Shown here in pieces: positions 44,432-53,515 of a stretch of DNA of 64,000 nt. This DNA is from Clostridia bacterium. Its GTDB lineage: Bacteria > Bacillota > Clostridia > Christensenellales > Aristaeellaceae. Every line of letters begins with the position of its first letter. Position 1 is the first letter of the stretch. Below the pieces are notes generated by a model. The model saw nothing but the letters and a program-made list of their open reading frames with translations. It was not told where the DNA came from and did no database searches. Both the position numbers and the translations under genes were made by a program. The stretch covers positions 62,001 to 126,000 of the forward strand of contig JAFZOG010000152.1 in NCBI GenBank assembly GCA_017550745.1, read 5' to 3'.

Positions 44432-44456
44432 ATGCCGCCTGCGGGCGGCATTTTTT
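44432..44456 (+). terminator. Terminator between scfA and scfB
   Basis: ATGCCGCC and GGCGGCAT form a tight stem followed by TTTTTT. Partial read-through would give more precursor than maturase. Confidence 0.8.
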
Positions 44457-44537
44457 CTGGGTGAAAACGCGCCGCGGGGAAAGCCGGGAGGAGAACAGGC
44501 TTTTCCCCCTGATTCATTATACATTAGGAAAAGAATT

Positions 44538-45917
44538 ATGATTCATCAATACAAACTGCACGGTCTGCCCATCGTGCTGGACACCTGCTCCGGCAGCGTG
44601 CACGTGGTGGACGACATCGCTTACGACATCATTGAACGCTATGAAACCCAAAGCCGGGAAGAGATCCTGAGCGCCATGCAGGAAAAGTACGGCCATGCGG
44701 AGGGCGTAAACGCGCAGGAACTGGCAGAATGCTATGACCAGATCACAGAGCTTGCGGATCAGGGGAAGCTGTTCACCCCCGATACCTTCGCGCCGATGGC
44801 GGGCGAACTGAAACAAAAAACCGCCGGCGTGGTGAAAGCCCTGTGCCTGCACGTGGCGCACACCTGCAACCTGAACTGCTCCTACTGCTTTGCAAGCCAG
44901 GGCAAGTACCACGGCGAACGCGCCGTCATGTCCTTTGAAGTGGGAAAGCAGGCGCTGGATTTCCTGGCGGCCCATTCCGGCAGCCGGAAAAACCTGGAGG
45001 TGGACTTCTTCGGCGGCGAACCGCTGATGAACTTTGATGTGGTGAAGCGATTGGTGGCTTACGCCCGGAGCATCGAAAAGGAGCTGCATAAGAACTTCCG
45101 CTTTACCCTCACCACCAACGGCATGCTGATCGACGACGACGTCATCGACTTTGCCAACCGGGAATGCAGCAACGTGGTGCTTTCCCTGGACGGGCGCAAG
45201 GAAATCCACGACCGTTTCCGGGTGGACTACGCCGGGAGAGGCAGCTGGGAGAGGATCGTGCCCAAGTTCCAGAGGCTGGTGCAGGCCCGGAAAGGAAAAA
45301 ACTATTACATGCGGGGAACCTTCACCCACCTGAATCCTGATTTTTTGAAGGACATCCAGACCATGCTGGACCTGGGCTTTACAGAATTAAGCATGGAGCC
45401 CGTGGTCTGCGCGCCGGACGACCCCTCCGCCCTCACCGAAGCGGACAAGCCCATCGTGATGGAGCAATATGAAAAGCTGGCAGAGCTGATGCTTCAGCGG
45501 CGCAAGGAAGGCCGGCCCTTCACGTTCTATCATTACATGATCGACCTGACCGGCGGGCCATGCATCTACAAACGCATTTCCGGCTGCGGCTCGGGCACGG
45601 AGTATATGGCCGTCACCCCCTGGGGAGACCTTTATCCCTGCCACCAGTTCGTGGGGGAGGAGAAGTTCAGGCTGGGCAACGTATGGGACGGCGTGACCAA
45701 CCCTGCCGTGCAGGAGGAATTTGCCGCCTGCAACGTCTACGCCCGGCCGGAATGCAGCGGCTGCTGGGCGCGGCTTTACTGCTCCGGCGGCTGCGCGGCC
45801 AACGCTTACCACGCCACCGGCTCTGTGCGGGGCGTGTATCAGTACGGCTGCGACTTGTTCCGCAAGCGCATGGAATGCGCCATCATGCTGGAAGCCGCCA
45901 AAGCGCTAAATAAATAA
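44538..45917 (+). CDS. scfB: SCIFF radical-SAM maturase
   Basis: A 459-aa radical-SAM/SPASM enzyme that forms thioether crosslinks in ScfA. The first 90 or so residues are a peptide-recognition (RRE-like) domain (MIHQYKLHGLPIVLDTCSG). The [4Fe-4S]-SAM motif is C110-N-L-N-C114-S-Y-C117. The C-terminal SPASM region carries clustered cysteines for auxiliary clusters, in ISGCGSGTEYMAVTPWGDLYPC and ECSGCWARLYCSGGC. Length and layout match CteB/ScfB proteins. AGGA precedes the ATG. Confidence 0.95.
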   Translation: MIHQYKLHGLPIVLDTCSGSVHVVDDIAYDIIERYETQSREEILSAMQEKYGHAEGVNAQELAECYDQITELADQGKLFTPDTFAPMAGELKQKTAGVVKALCLHVAHTCNLNCSYCFASQGKYHGERAVMSFEVGKQALDFLAAHSGSRKNLEVDFFGGEPLMNFDVVKRLVAYARSIEKELHKNFRFTLTTNGMLIDDDVIDFANRECSNVVLSLDGRKEIHDRFRVDYAGRGSWERIVPKFQRLVQARKGKNYYMRGTFTHLNPDFLKDIQTMLDLGFTELSMEPVVCAPDDPSALTEADKPIVMEQYEKLAELMLQRRKEGRPFTFYHYMIDLTGGPCIYKRISGCGSGTEYMAVTPWGDLYPCHQFVGEEKFRLGNVWDGVTNPAVQEEFAACNVYARPECSGCWARLYCSGGCAANAYHATGSVRGVYQYGCDLFRKRMECAIMLEAAKALNK

Positions 45918-45946
45918 CATGGAAAACGACAAACATCTTATCATAT

Positions 45947-47290
45947 ATGAATACACCCATCATTGACTTCGTCCGCCGCTATCAGGAGCGCGGAGGCGTG
46001 CGCCTCCACATGCCCGGGCATAAGGGACGGCGGCATCTGGGCATGGAGCAGACCGACATCACCGAAATCGCCGGGGCAGACGAATTGTACCATCCCTCCG
46101 GCATCATCCGGGAAAGCGAAGAAAACGCTGCCCGGCTTTTTGATGCGGGCAGGACCGTGTATTCCACGGAGGGCTCGTCCCTGTGTATCCGCGCCATGAC
46201 GTATTTGGCGCTGCTGCATGGCAGGTCTTTGGGCCGAAGGCCCGTGATCCTTGCGGGCCGAAACGCGCATAAAGCCTTACTTTCCGCCTGCGCCCTGCTG
46301 GATGCCGAGGTGGACTGGCTGTATCCCGAAGACGGCGGCAGCCTGATTTCCTGCAGGATCAGCCCGGACGCCCTCCGGCAGCGTTTGGATGAAAGAAGCG
46401 AAAAGCCCGCCGCCGTATACGTCACCAGTCCGGATTATTTGGGAAACTGTCTGGACATTGCGGGATTAGCCGCAGTATGCCGCCTTTACGGCGTGCCCCT
46501 GCTGGTGGACAACGCCCACGGAGCTTACCTGAAATTTTTACGGCCCGACCTGCATCCGCTTTCGCTGGGCGCGGATGTATGCTGTGATTCCGCCCACAAA
46601 ACCCTCCCCGTCCTGACCGGCGGGGCGTACCTGCACATCGGCAAAAACGCGCCGCCGTTTTTTTCGGAGAACGCCGACCGCGCCATGGCTTTGTTTTCCT
46701 CCACCAGCCCCTCCTATTTGATCCTGCAATCCCTGGACGCCTGCAACGCTGAATTGGCGGAGGGATACGGAAATCAGCTGGCGGATATGGTCCAGGTGCT
46801 GGACCACCTAAAAACAAAGCTCTCCCAGTTCGGTTATACACTTTTGGGGGACGAACCCCTGAAACTGACCGTCGCGCCCAAATCCTTCGGCTGCACCGGG
46901 GATGCGCTGCACGGTCTTCTCCGGGCGCAGGGCATGGAATGTGAGTTTTCCGATCAGGATTTCCTGACCATGATGTTCACGCCGGACACGCCGGAACATG
47001 ACATAGCCCGCCTGGAAACGGTTTTATTGAGCGTTCCCCGGAAGCCCACCCTGAACCTTCCGCCGCCGCCGCTTCCCCATCCCGAAAAAGCGCTGTCCCT
47101 GCGGAACGCGCTGCTCTCTCCCAGCCGGGAAATCCCCGTATCCCAGGCTGAAGGCCGCATTCTGACTGACGCGCATCTGAGCTGTCCGCCCTGCGTTCCC
47201 ATCATTGCCTGGGGCGAACGCATCGACCGGAACGCCATCCGCTGCTTTCAGTATTATGGGATCGAGACCTGCACCGTGGCGGCAGAATAA
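45947..47290 (+). CDS. Orn/Lys/Arg decarboxylase-family PLP enzyme
   Basis: A 447-aa fold-type I PLP protein. The cofactor lysine is Lys218 in DSAHKTLPVLTGGAYL, and Asp188 in LLVDNAHGAYL holds the pyridine nitrogen. MPGHKG near residue 22 and YSTEGSS near 72 are decarboxylase signatures. It resembles the shorter Firmicutes forms (YaaO/SpeA-like) and lacks the wing domain of the inducible enterobacterial enzymes. The likely product is a polyamine precursor. The start codon has no visible ribosome-binding site. It is 29 bp after scfB. Confidence 0.88.
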   Translation: MNTPIIDFVRRYQERGGVRLHMPGHKGRRHLGMEQTDITEIAGADELYHPSGIIRESEENAARLFDAGRTVYSTEGSSLCIRAMTYLALLHGRSLGRRPVILAGRNAHKALLSACALLDAEVDWLYPEDGGSLISCRISPDALRQRLDERSEKPAAVYVTSPDYLGNCLDIAGLAAVCRLYGVPLLVDNAHGAYLKFLRPDLHPLSLGADVCCDSAHKTLPVLTGGAYLHIGKNAPPFFSENADRAMALFSSTSPSYLILQSLDACNAELAEGYGNQLADMVQVLDHLKTKLSQFGYTLLGDEPLKLTVAPKSFGCTGDALHGLLRAQGMECEFSDQDFLTMMFTPDTPEHDIARLETVLLSVPRKPTLNLPPPPLPHPEKALSLRNALLSPSREIPVSQAEGRILTDAHLSCPPCVPIIAWGERIDRNAIRCFQYYGIETCTVAAE

Positions 47291-47291
47291 A

Positions 47292-47342
47292 AGCACGGGG
47301 ACAGACGAACCGCGAATCCTGCGGCAGGGCTGTCCCCGTGCT
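47292..47342. terminator. Bidirectional terminator
   Basis: AGCACGGGGACAG and CTGTCCCCGTGCT form a 13-bp stem with a 25-nt loop between the convergent decarboxylase and rimO genes. Confidence 0.7.
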
Positions 47343-47349
47343 ATTTGCG

Positions 47350-48669
47350 TTATTCCATTGCTTCTGCGCTAAGATCGTAGGTCTCGGCACCGGTGATTTT
47401 CGCCCGGACGAACCGGCCTTCGGCCAGCGGCGAATTGCTGAACAGCATGATTTCGCCGTCGGCGTCGGGGGCTTCCCACGGAGAACGGGCGGTATAATGC
47501 ATCCCGTTGTGGCCGGTAACCAGCAGCTTTTCCACCGTGCCTATCCTGCGCCGGTTCCTCTCCAGGCTGATTTTCGCCTGCAAAGCCATCAGCCTGTCCA
47601 GCCGTTCCTGTTTGATTTCCTCGGCGATCTGGCCCGGCATATCGGCGGCGGGCGTATCCTCTTCCGGAGAGAAGGCGAAAGCCCCCATCCGGTCAAACGC
47701 CATTTCCTCGGTGAAGTCCATCAGCGCTTGGAAGTCGTCCTCCGTTTCGCCGGGGAAGCCCACGATGAAGGTGGTGCGCAGGCAGAAGCCCATCTGCCGC
47801 GCGGCGGTGAGCATTTCCCTGGTATGCTTGACCGTGCCGCGCCGGTTCATTGCTTTCAGCAGGCCGGGGGCGGCGTGCTGCAGGGGCAGGTCGAGGTATT
47901 TGCAGATATTTTCCCGTGCCGCCATGGTTTCCAGCAGCTTCATGTTTGTTTCATCCGGGTACATGTACAGGCTTCGCAGCCATTCTACGCCGGGAATCGC
48001 CGCTGCCTCCGCCATCAATTCAGCCAGGGAGGAACCGTTGTCGATGCCGTATTTCGTGGTGTCCTGGGCGATCAGGATATGCTCCCGCACCCCCTGAGCC
48101 GACAAAGAGCGGATTTCCTCCAAAATCGCTTTCCTGTCCCTGGAGCGGTAGCCGCCCCGGATCAGGGGGATGGCGCAGTAGGCGCAGCGGTTGTCGCAGC
48201 CGTCGCCGATTTTGATGTAAGCGGAGTAGGGCGGCGTGGTCAGCACCCGGCCGCATTCCAGGAAGCCGTTCTGGCGGCGGGTGTCGGATGGACGCTGCCC
48301 GTCCAAAGCTTCCTGCAAATATGCGATCAGACGCCCGTACTGGTTCACGCCCAGCAGGCAGTCGATCTCCGGAATTTCCGAAAGCAGTTCATCCCGATAC
48401 CGCTGGGCCAGGCAGCCGGTGACGCACAGCGCCTTGCACCGGCCTGTTTTTTTGTATTCCGCCATTTCAAAGATGGTATCGATGGATTCCTCCTTGGCCG
48501 GGGCGATGAACCCGCAGGTGTTCACGATGAGCACGTCGGCCTCGCCGGGCTCGTGGGTGATGACCATGCCGGCATCCGTCAATTCGCTCAGCATCTGCTC
48601 CGAATCCACCCGGTTCTTTACGCACCCCAGCGAAATCATGCCGATTTTAAGACCTGAAAGATTTGTCAT
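47350..48669 (-). CDS. rimO: Ribosomal protein S12 methylthiotransferase RimO
   Basis: A 439-aa radical-SAM enzyme that adds a methylthio group to an aspartate of ribosomal protein S12. The N-terminal UPF0004 domain begins IGMISLGCVKNRVDSEQML and has two further cluster cysteines (VNTCGF, CVTGCLAQR). The radical-SAM motif is GDGCDNRCAYC-A-I-P, and a TRAM domain ends the protein. SLGCxKN is diagnostic for RimO over MiaB. The ATG at 48669 is chosen by family length; the ribosome-binding site is weak and the longer frame runs through the 91-bp repeat. Confidence 0.94.
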   Translation of the reverse strand: MTNLSGLKIGMISLGCVKNRVDSEQMLSELTDAGMVITHEPGEADVLIVNTCGFIAPAKEESIDTIFEMAEYKKTGRCKALCVTGCLAQRYRDELLSEIPEIDCLLGVNQYGRLIAYLQEALDGQRPSDTRRQNGFLECGRVLTTPPYSAYIKIGDGCDNRCAYCAIPLIRGGYRSRDRKAILEEIRSLSAQGVREHILIAQDTTKYGIDNGSSLAELMAEAAAIPGVEWLRSLYMYPDETNMKLLETMAARENICKYLDLPLQHAAPGLLKAMNRRGTVKHTREMLTAARQMGFCLRTTFIVGFPGETEDDFQALMDFTEEMAFDRMGAFAFSPEEDTPAADMPGQIAEEIKQERLDRLMALQAKISLERNRRRIGTVEKLLVTGHNGMHYTARSPWEAPDADGEIMLFSNSPLAEGRFVRAKITGAETYDLSAEAME

Positions 48670-48718
48670 CTGTTTCTCGCTTTCCAGAAAATCATTGCCC
48701 GTTCCTGAGAAAACAGGA

Positions 48719-48747
48719 TTGCAATGTTTCAAATGATATGGTATAAT
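48719..48747 (+). promoter_or_regulatory. Sigma-A promoter at the left edge of repeat copy 2
   Basis: TTGCAA and TATAAT with a 17-bp spacer, extended TGG. The -10 is the first terminal ATGGTATAATAA of the repeat. It points toward the antisense RNA of the toxin gene. Confidence 0.75.
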
Positions 48748-48828
48748 AAGGATGAGCGCACGGGCGAAGCCGTGGCGCGTGTCGGCGGCTCCCGTAAGGG
48801 AAAGACGCCGACCATCATGGTATAATAA
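48738..48828. repeat. Promoter-associated 91-bp element, copy 2
   Basis: Identical over all 91 bp to copy 1 at 33315-33405: ATGGTATAATAA, a 67-bp core (48750-48816), ATGGTATAATAA. The second terminal copy provides another extended -10 (TATAAT at 48821-48826) without a -35. Confidence 0.85.
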
Positions 48829-48926
48829 CACCAGGTGAAGCGGCTTCCTGGTGTCAGCAGGACGCGTGCCGCGCTCCTATTGGGGTTTGACCGCTATCCT
48901 TGGCCGGTGGCGGTCATTTCTTTTTT
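48754..48926 (+). ncRNA. Candidate antitoxin small RNA
   Basis: A transcript from the promoter at 48719-48747 would run through the repeat core, an ACACCAGG/CCTGGTGT hairpin and a terminator (TGACCGC with GCGGTCA, then TTTCTTTTTT) ending near 48926. A shorter form could start near 48833 from the second -10. Its 3' end is complementary to the 3' end of the toxin mRNA. No protein is encoded on this strand. Inferred from promoter and terminator only. Confidence 0.5.
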
Positions 48927-49010
48927 AATCGATTTCATCCATGCTGCGATCAATGAAACGACTGCGGCGAGAAGTTTTATGACTTCTGTTATCATCTTGA
49001 TAACGTCCAT
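48894..49010 (-). CDS. Candidate type I toxin, 38-aa hydrophobic peptide
   Basis: A 38-residue peptide: polar start, one hydrophobic helix (about residues 10-24, VIKLLAAVVSLIAAW), then a basic tail (MKSIKKE). AAAGGAGGTGAT, a full match to the 16S anti-Shine-Dalgarno, precedes it. A second ATG at 49019 overlaps that site and is less likely. Size, single helix and charged tail resemble TxpA/BsrG/Fst-like toxins in style, but I cannot name a family. It has its own strong promoter, a leader of about 70 nt and a convergent overlapping RNA. It could instead be a small membrane or quorum peptide. Confidence 0.6.
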   Translation of the reverse strand: MDVIKMITEVIKLLAAVVSLIAAWMKSIKKEMTATGQG

Positions 49011-49085
49011 CTGCTTCATCACCTCCTTTGTGTGGGAGGCGTTCCGCACCGCTTCGCCCGGGCCACGGTTGCCCATGACAGAAGC

Positions 49086-49114
49086 ATTGTAGCACAGAAG
49101 CAAAGGTTTGTCCA
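49086..49114 (-). promoter_or_regulatory. Sigma-A promoter of the candidate toxin gene
   Basis: TGGACA and TACAAT (TG-extended) with a 17-bp spacer on the minus strand. Confidence 0.75.
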
Positions 49115-49172
49115 CGAAGAAACGCTTTGCCCGAAAAGATTCTTCCTGCCAGCGTAGGGAGAATCTTTTTGT

Positions 49173-49201
49173 TTGAATAATGTATGAAAGCATGGTATAA
49201 T
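49173..49201 (+). promoter_or_regulatory. Sigma-A promoter of the FAD-dehydrogenase operon
   Basis: TTGAAT and TATAAT with a 17-bp spacer and extended TGG; an unoccupied relative of the -10 boxes carrying the 91-bp element. Confidence 0.8.
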
Positions 49202-49231
49202 CCTTCTGAAAAACGCAAAGGAGGCGGCGGC

Positions 49232-50824
49232 ATGATTCGGATCGGCAATATCAAGGTTCATTTGGACGCGGATGCGGACGTGCCGCTGCTGCTGGCCCTC
49301 AAAAAGATCAAAACGGACACAAGCGCTGTGACTTCCTGGCGGGTGAGCAGAAAGAGCGTGGACGCCCGGGACAAGGGCGACGTGCATTTCGTGCTGTCCG
49401 TGGACATACAGCTGAAAAATGAAGACGCGGTTTTCAAAAAGCTGAAACCGGGCACAGCGGTCAAAGTACAGCCCCTGTCCGGCCTGCAGGTGCTCCGCCG
49501 GAGTTATTCCGGCCCCCGTCCGGTGGTGGCGGGCTTCGGCCCCGGCGGCTTGTTCGCGGCGCTGACGCTGGCGCGGGCAGGGATGCGGCCCATCGTGCTG
49601 GAACGGGGCGAACGGGTGGATAAGCGCGCCCGGACAACGGAACGCTTCGCCGAAATAGGCGAACTGGATCCGGAAAGCAATATCCAGTTCGGCGAGGGCG
49701 GCGCGGGAGCGTTTTCCGACGGCAAGCTGACCACCGGCATCAAGGACAAACGCTGCGCCGCGGTGCTGAAAGAACTATACAACCACGGCGCGCCGGAGGA
49801 AATTCTCTATCTGGCCCGGCCGCACATCGGCACGGACAGGCTGCCCAGGGTGGTGGCGTCCATCCGGGAGGAAATCCTGTCCTGGGGCGGCGAAGTGCTT
49901 TTTTCCGCCAAGCTGACCGGGATACGGCACAGATCGGGCCAACTGGAGGCCGTTGAATACACCGGCGCCGACGGCCCCGGCGAAATCGTTACCGACGCGC
50001 TGATCGTGGCCATCGGCCACAGCGCCGCCGATACCCAGCAGATGCTGTTTAGGGCCGGGGTGAACATGGTGCAGAAACCCTTTTCCGTAGGGGCCAGGAT
50101 CGAGCATCCGCAGGCGCTGATCAACAAAAGCCAGTATAGGCAGTTCGCCGGCCATCCCGCCTTAGGCGCGGCGGAATACCATTTGTCGGTCAAGCTGCCC
50201 GACGGACGCGGGGCCTATACCTTCTGCATGTGTCCCGGCGGCACGGTGGCGGCGGCGGCAAGCCGTATCGGAGGCGTGTGTGTAAACGGGATGAGCCCCT
50301 TCGCCCGGGACGGGGAGAACGCCAACGCGGCGCTGCTGGTGGATGTGCGAACGGAGGATTTCGGCGACGATCACCCCTTAGCGGGCTACGCCCTGCAAAG
50401 GCTCTGGGAGGAGCGGGCTTTCCGCGCGGGCGGCGGCCAGTATTTCGCGCCGGTACAGCTGGCGGGGGATCTGCTGGCAGGCAGGGAAACGAAAAAACTG
50501 AACGGCGCCGTCCGGCCTTCCTACCGTCCCGGCGTGACCCCGGCGGATTTTCGGGCGGTGCTGCCCGGCTACGCCTATGAGGGGCTGCGCTTCGCCATTC
50601 AGGCGTTTGACCGGCAGCTGAAGGGCTTCGCCCTGCCCGACGCGGTGCTGACGGCGGTAGAAAGCCGTTCCTCCTGCCCGGTGCGCCTTTTGCGTGACAG
50701 CCGGTTTGAAAGCAGCATCGGCGGCCTGTACCCCTGCGGCGAAGGGGCCGGCTACGCGGGCGGCATCATGAGCGCCGCGGTGGACGGCATACGGGTGGCG
50801 GAAGCGGTGATTGGGAATCACTGA
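49232..50824 (+). CDS. FAD-dependent dehydrogenase (COG2509-type)
   Basis: A 530-aa cytoplasmic flavoprotein. An N-terminal domain of about 90 residues precedes the FAD-binding Rossmann fold VVAGFGPGGLFAALTLARAG (near 96-115). NIQFGEGGAGAFSDGKLTT (near 150) is the hallmark of this uncharacterised dehydrogenase family, and GLYPCGEGAGYAGGIMSAAVDG closes the FAD site. GGAGG precedes the ATG. It heads a possible operon with dtd, an MBL hydrolase and hemZ. Reaction unknown. Confidence 0.88.
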   Translation: MIRIGNIKVHLDADADVPLLLALKKIKTDTSAVTSWRVSRKSVDARDKGDVHFVLSVDIQLKNEDAVFKKLKPGTAVKVQPLSGLQVLRRSYSGPRPVVAGFGPGGLFAALTLARAGMRPIVLERGERVDKRARTTERFAEIGELDPESNIQFGEGGAGAFSDGKLTTGIKDKRCAAVLKELYNHGAPEEILYLARPHIGTDRLPRVVASIREEILSWGGEVLFSAKLTGIRHRSGQLEAVEYTGADGPGEIVTDALIVAIGHSAADTQQMLFRAGVNMVQKPFSVGARIEHPQALINKSQYRQFAGHPALGAAEYHLSVKLPDGRGAYTFCMCPGGTVAAAASRIGGVCVNGMSPFARDGENANAALLVDVRTEDFGDDHPLAGYALQRLWEERAFRAGGGQYFAPVQLAGDLLAGRETKKLNGAVRPSYRPGVTPADFRAVLPGYAYEGLRFAIQAFDRQLKGFALPDAVLTAVESRSSCPVRLLRDSRFESSIGGLYPCGEGAGYAGGIMSAAVDGIRVAEAVIGNH

Positions 50825-50907
50825 GGCGCTTATCGTGAAGCCTCAAAACGGAAAACCCCAAAAGACTTCACTCCTGATTTTTCGCTCAATAACCGGAGGT
50901 GGATAGC

Positions 50908-51357
50908 ATGCGCAGCGTGGTGCAGCGGGTATCGGAAGCGTTTGTGACGGTGGAGGGGAAAGAAACGGGCCGCGTTGGAAAGGGCCTGGCGGTCCTGATC
51001 GGCGTGGAAGCGGGCGACACGGAGAAGGACGCCGTTTACATGGCGGGCAAGATCGTGAAGCTGCGGATCTTTGAGGACGAAAACGAAAAGATGAACCTGT
51101 CGGTCAAAGACGTGGGCGGCGGCATCCTGGCTGTCAGCCAGTTCACGCTGCTGGGCGACGCCCGGGGCCAGAACCGGCCTGGCTTTACGCAGGCGGAAGC
51201 CCCGGAGCGGGCGAACGGACTGTACGAGCTCTGCTGCGCCGAAATGCGCAGGCTGGGCGTGCCCGTAGAAAACGGCGTGTTCCGCACGCATATGATGGTG
51301 CATCTCACCAACGACGGGCCGGTGACCATTCTGCTGGACAGCCGCAAACAATTCTGA
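50908..51357 (+). CDS. dtd: D-aminoacyl-tRNA deacylase
   Basis: A 149-aa enzyme that frees tRNAs mischarged with D-amino acids. It starts MRSVVQRVSEAFVTV and carries the two signatures SQFTLLGD (near 79) and the cross-subunit G-P-V-T motif in NDGPVTILLD. Length is typical. The ATG at 50908 has GGAGGT upstream; one 9 nt earlier is too close. In many Firmicutes dtd follows relA directly; here it is about 28 kb away. Confidence 0.95.
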   Translation: MRSVVQRVSEAFVTVEGKETGRVGKGLAVLIGVEAGDTEKDAVYMAGKIVKLRIFEDENEKMNLSVKDVGGGILAVSQFTLLGDARGQNRPGFTQAEAPERANGLYELCCAEMRRLGVPVENGVFRTHMMVHLTNDGPVTILLDSRKQF

Positions 51358-51367
51358 AGGAGTCTTT

Positions 51368-51961
51368 ATGAAAATCGACACGCTGGTTTTAGGCCCGGTA
51401 CAGACCAATTGTTATATCGTATACAATGAAGGCGCGAAGGAAGCCGTCATCATCGACCCTGCCGCCGAACCGGAAAAAATACAGGAAGCCCTGGACGGCA
51501 AGCGGGCGGCGGCAATCCTGCTGACCCACGGGCATTTCGACCATACCGGCGCGCTGGAAGCCTTTAAAGGCACGCCCATTTACATCCACCCTTCCGACGA
51601 TGTGATGCTTTCCGACCCGGTGTGGAGCGCGGGCGCTATGTTCCGGGACAAAGCGCCGCGGCCTGCCGCCACGGACTATGTGCGGGAGGGGATGAAGCTG
51701 CACCTTGCGGAGCTGGACATTACGGTCATGCACACGCCGGGCCATACCCTGGGCAGCGTGGTCTATGCCATCGGCGATACGCTGTTTACCGGCGACACGC
51801 TGTTCTGCGGCGGTTATGGCCGGACGGATTTGATGGGCGGGGACGTAGACGAGATCGCCCGCTCCATCATGCGCCTGCTCCGGGAGGAGAAGGACTGGAT
51901 CATCTGCCCGGGACACGGCAGCCTAAGCACCCTGAACGAAGAAAAAGCCAGGTATATTTGA
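51368..51961 (+). CDS. MBL-fold metallo-hydrolase (glyoxalase II-like)
   Basis: A 197-aa metallo-beta-lactamase-fold hydrolase. The metal motif is THGHFDHTGA (H54, H56, D58, H59), with further ligands in HTPGHTLGS and CPGHGS. It belongs to the short YqgX-like group, often placed between dtd and hemZ as here. Likely substrates are thioesters of the glyoxalase type, unproven. It starts 10 bp after dtd with a GAAGGAG site. Confidence 0.9.
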   Translation: MKIDTLVLGPVQTNCYIVYNEGAKEAVIIDPAAEPEKIQEALDGKRAAAILLTHGHFDHTGALEAFKGTPIYIHPSDDVMLSDPVWSAGAMFRDKAPRPAATDYVREGMKLHLAELDITVMHTPGHTLGSVVYAIGDTLFTGDTLFCGGYGRTDLMGGDVDEIARSIMRLLREEKDWIICPGHGSLSTLNEEKARYI

Positions 51962-51983
51962 TGCTTTCTATCGGAGAATAAAC

Positions 51984-53459
51984 ATGAACCCGACGATTTC
52001 ACTCTTCACGCCCACCCCCCAGTTTGCCAACGATTTGGCGGATGTGGTGCGTATTTTCTGGGGCGGGGCGCAGTTCCGGGTCAACGAACCGGGCGGGGAA
52101 ATAACGGTGGCCCACACGGAGACGGAAGAAAACGGCGTGCGCCGCTGCCGGATCGCAATGACTGGGGCGTGTTCAGGCTGCGCGGAAAAGACCAGGGGAA
52201 TTTCCTCCGACCCCTTGCTGGAAAAGCGTTATCACAAGCGCCTCATCAAGCAGGCGCTCTACGACGTTATGAAGCAGGTCACGGGACGCACGCCGCCCTG
52301 GGGGTCCCTGACGGGCATCCGCCCCACAAGACTGCTGTATGAAGGCATGAGCCGTGGCCTTACGCTGGCGGAGGCCGAGACGGAGACGCGGGACATCTTT
52401 GACTTAAAACCTGAAAAGGCCGCGCTGCTGCGCGAAATCATTGAAGTGCAGCAGACGCTTCCTGCGCCCCGGGACGACGAAGCGGATCTGTATGTCGGCA
52501 TTCCCTTCTGCGTGTCGCGGTGCGCCTACTGCTCGTTTTTAAGCGGCGAGGTGGGGAAGGGAAAACAGCTTCCGCCCTATGTGGACGCGCTGGAAAAAGA
52601 AATCGCCGGCACCCTGGCATTGATGGACAGGCAGGGCCTTAAACCCCGCGCCTTTTATATGGGCGGCGGCACCCCGACTTCTCTGAGCGCCGCGCAGCTG
52701 GACAGGGTGCTGTCCGCCGCGCAGCCTTTCATCGACCGCGCCCTGGAGGTAACCGTGGAAGCGGGCCGTCCGGACACCATTGACGCGGAAAAGCTGGCGG
52801 TCATCCGCAGCCGCGGAGCCACCCGCATTTCCATCAATCCCCAGACCATGCATGACGAAACGCTGCAAAGGATCGGACGCCGCCATACCACCGCCCAGAC
52901 CGAAGCCGCCTATGCGTTGGCACGGAAAACGGGCTTTTCCCACATCAACATGGACCTGATTGCCGGACTGCCGGGGGAAAACCTGGGCATGTTTCTGGAA
53001 ACGCTGCGGTGGAGCCGTTCGCTGGCCCCGGAAAGCCTCACCGTCCACACCTTGTCCATCAAGCGCAGCAGCCTGCTGCACCTGTGGGAGGCGCAGCTCC
53101 CCGACGGGGAAATGGTAGCGCGCATGGTGGACGCGGGAAGGGAGGAAGCCGCCGGCCGCGGCATGCAGCCCTATTACCTTTACCGCCAGAAGCACATGGC
53201 GGGCAACCTGGAAAACGTAGGCTATGCCCTGCCCGGCCACGCCTGTGTCTATAACGTGGACATGATGGAGGAAACCGGCCATGTGCTGGCCTGCGGCGCG
53301 GGCGCTATCAGCAAGCGGGTCGATCCCGCCATCGGCCGCATCGAACGCGCCCCCAACGTGAGCGAAATCAAAAACTATCTGGAACGGACGGACGAAATGC
53401 TTTCCAGAAAGCAGCTCCTGTGGCAAAGCGACTGGAAGCGATCCGCCCCCAGCCGCTGA
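51984..53459 (+). CDS. hemZ: Coproporphyrinogen dehydrogenase HemZ (radical SAM)
   Basis: A 491-aa radical-SAM protein of the HemN/HemZ group. An N-terminal region of about 160 residues with GSLTGIRPTRLL is specific to HemZ, followed by the cluster motif C176-V-S-R-C180-A-Y-C183. YMGGGTPTSL and INMDLIAGLPGE are the next conserved segments. HemZ is linked to anaerobic heme synthesis, though many Clostridia carry it without a full heme pathway, so the true substrate may differ. It starts 22 bp after the MBL gene. Confidence 0.92.
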   Translation: MNPTISLFTPTPQFANDLADVVRIFWGGAQFRVNEPGGEITVAHTETEENGVRRCRIAMTGACSGCAEKTRGISSDPLLEKRYHKRLIKQALYDVMKQVTGRTPPWGSLTGIRPTRLLYEGMSRGLTLAEAETETRDIFDLKPEKAALLREIIEVQQTLPAPRDDEADLYVGIPFCVSRCAYCSFLSGEVGKGKQLPPYVDALEKEIAGTLALMDRQGLKPRAFYMGGGTPTSLSAAQLDRVLSAAQPFIDRALEVTVEAGRPDTIDAEKLAVIRSRGATRISINPQTMHDETLQRIGRRHTTAQTEAAYALARKTGFSHINMDLIAGLPGENLGMFLETLRWSRSLAPESLTVHTLSIKRSSLLHLWEAQLPDGEMVARMVDAGREEAAGRGMQPYYLYRQKHMAGNLENVGYALPGHACVYNVDMMEETGHVLACGAGAISKRVDPAIGRIERAPNVSEIKNYLERTDEMLSRKQLLWQSDWKRSAPSR

Positions 53460-53515
53460 AACGCGCCCCATGTACGAAGAAAACGAAGAAAATTCTCTGT
53501 TTCCGGTTTCAAGGC

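Noticed and set aside
49019-49193. N-terminal extension of the candidate toxin frame to 99 codons
   Set aside because: The extension would run through the promoter and the strong ribosome-binding site of the 38-codon peptide.
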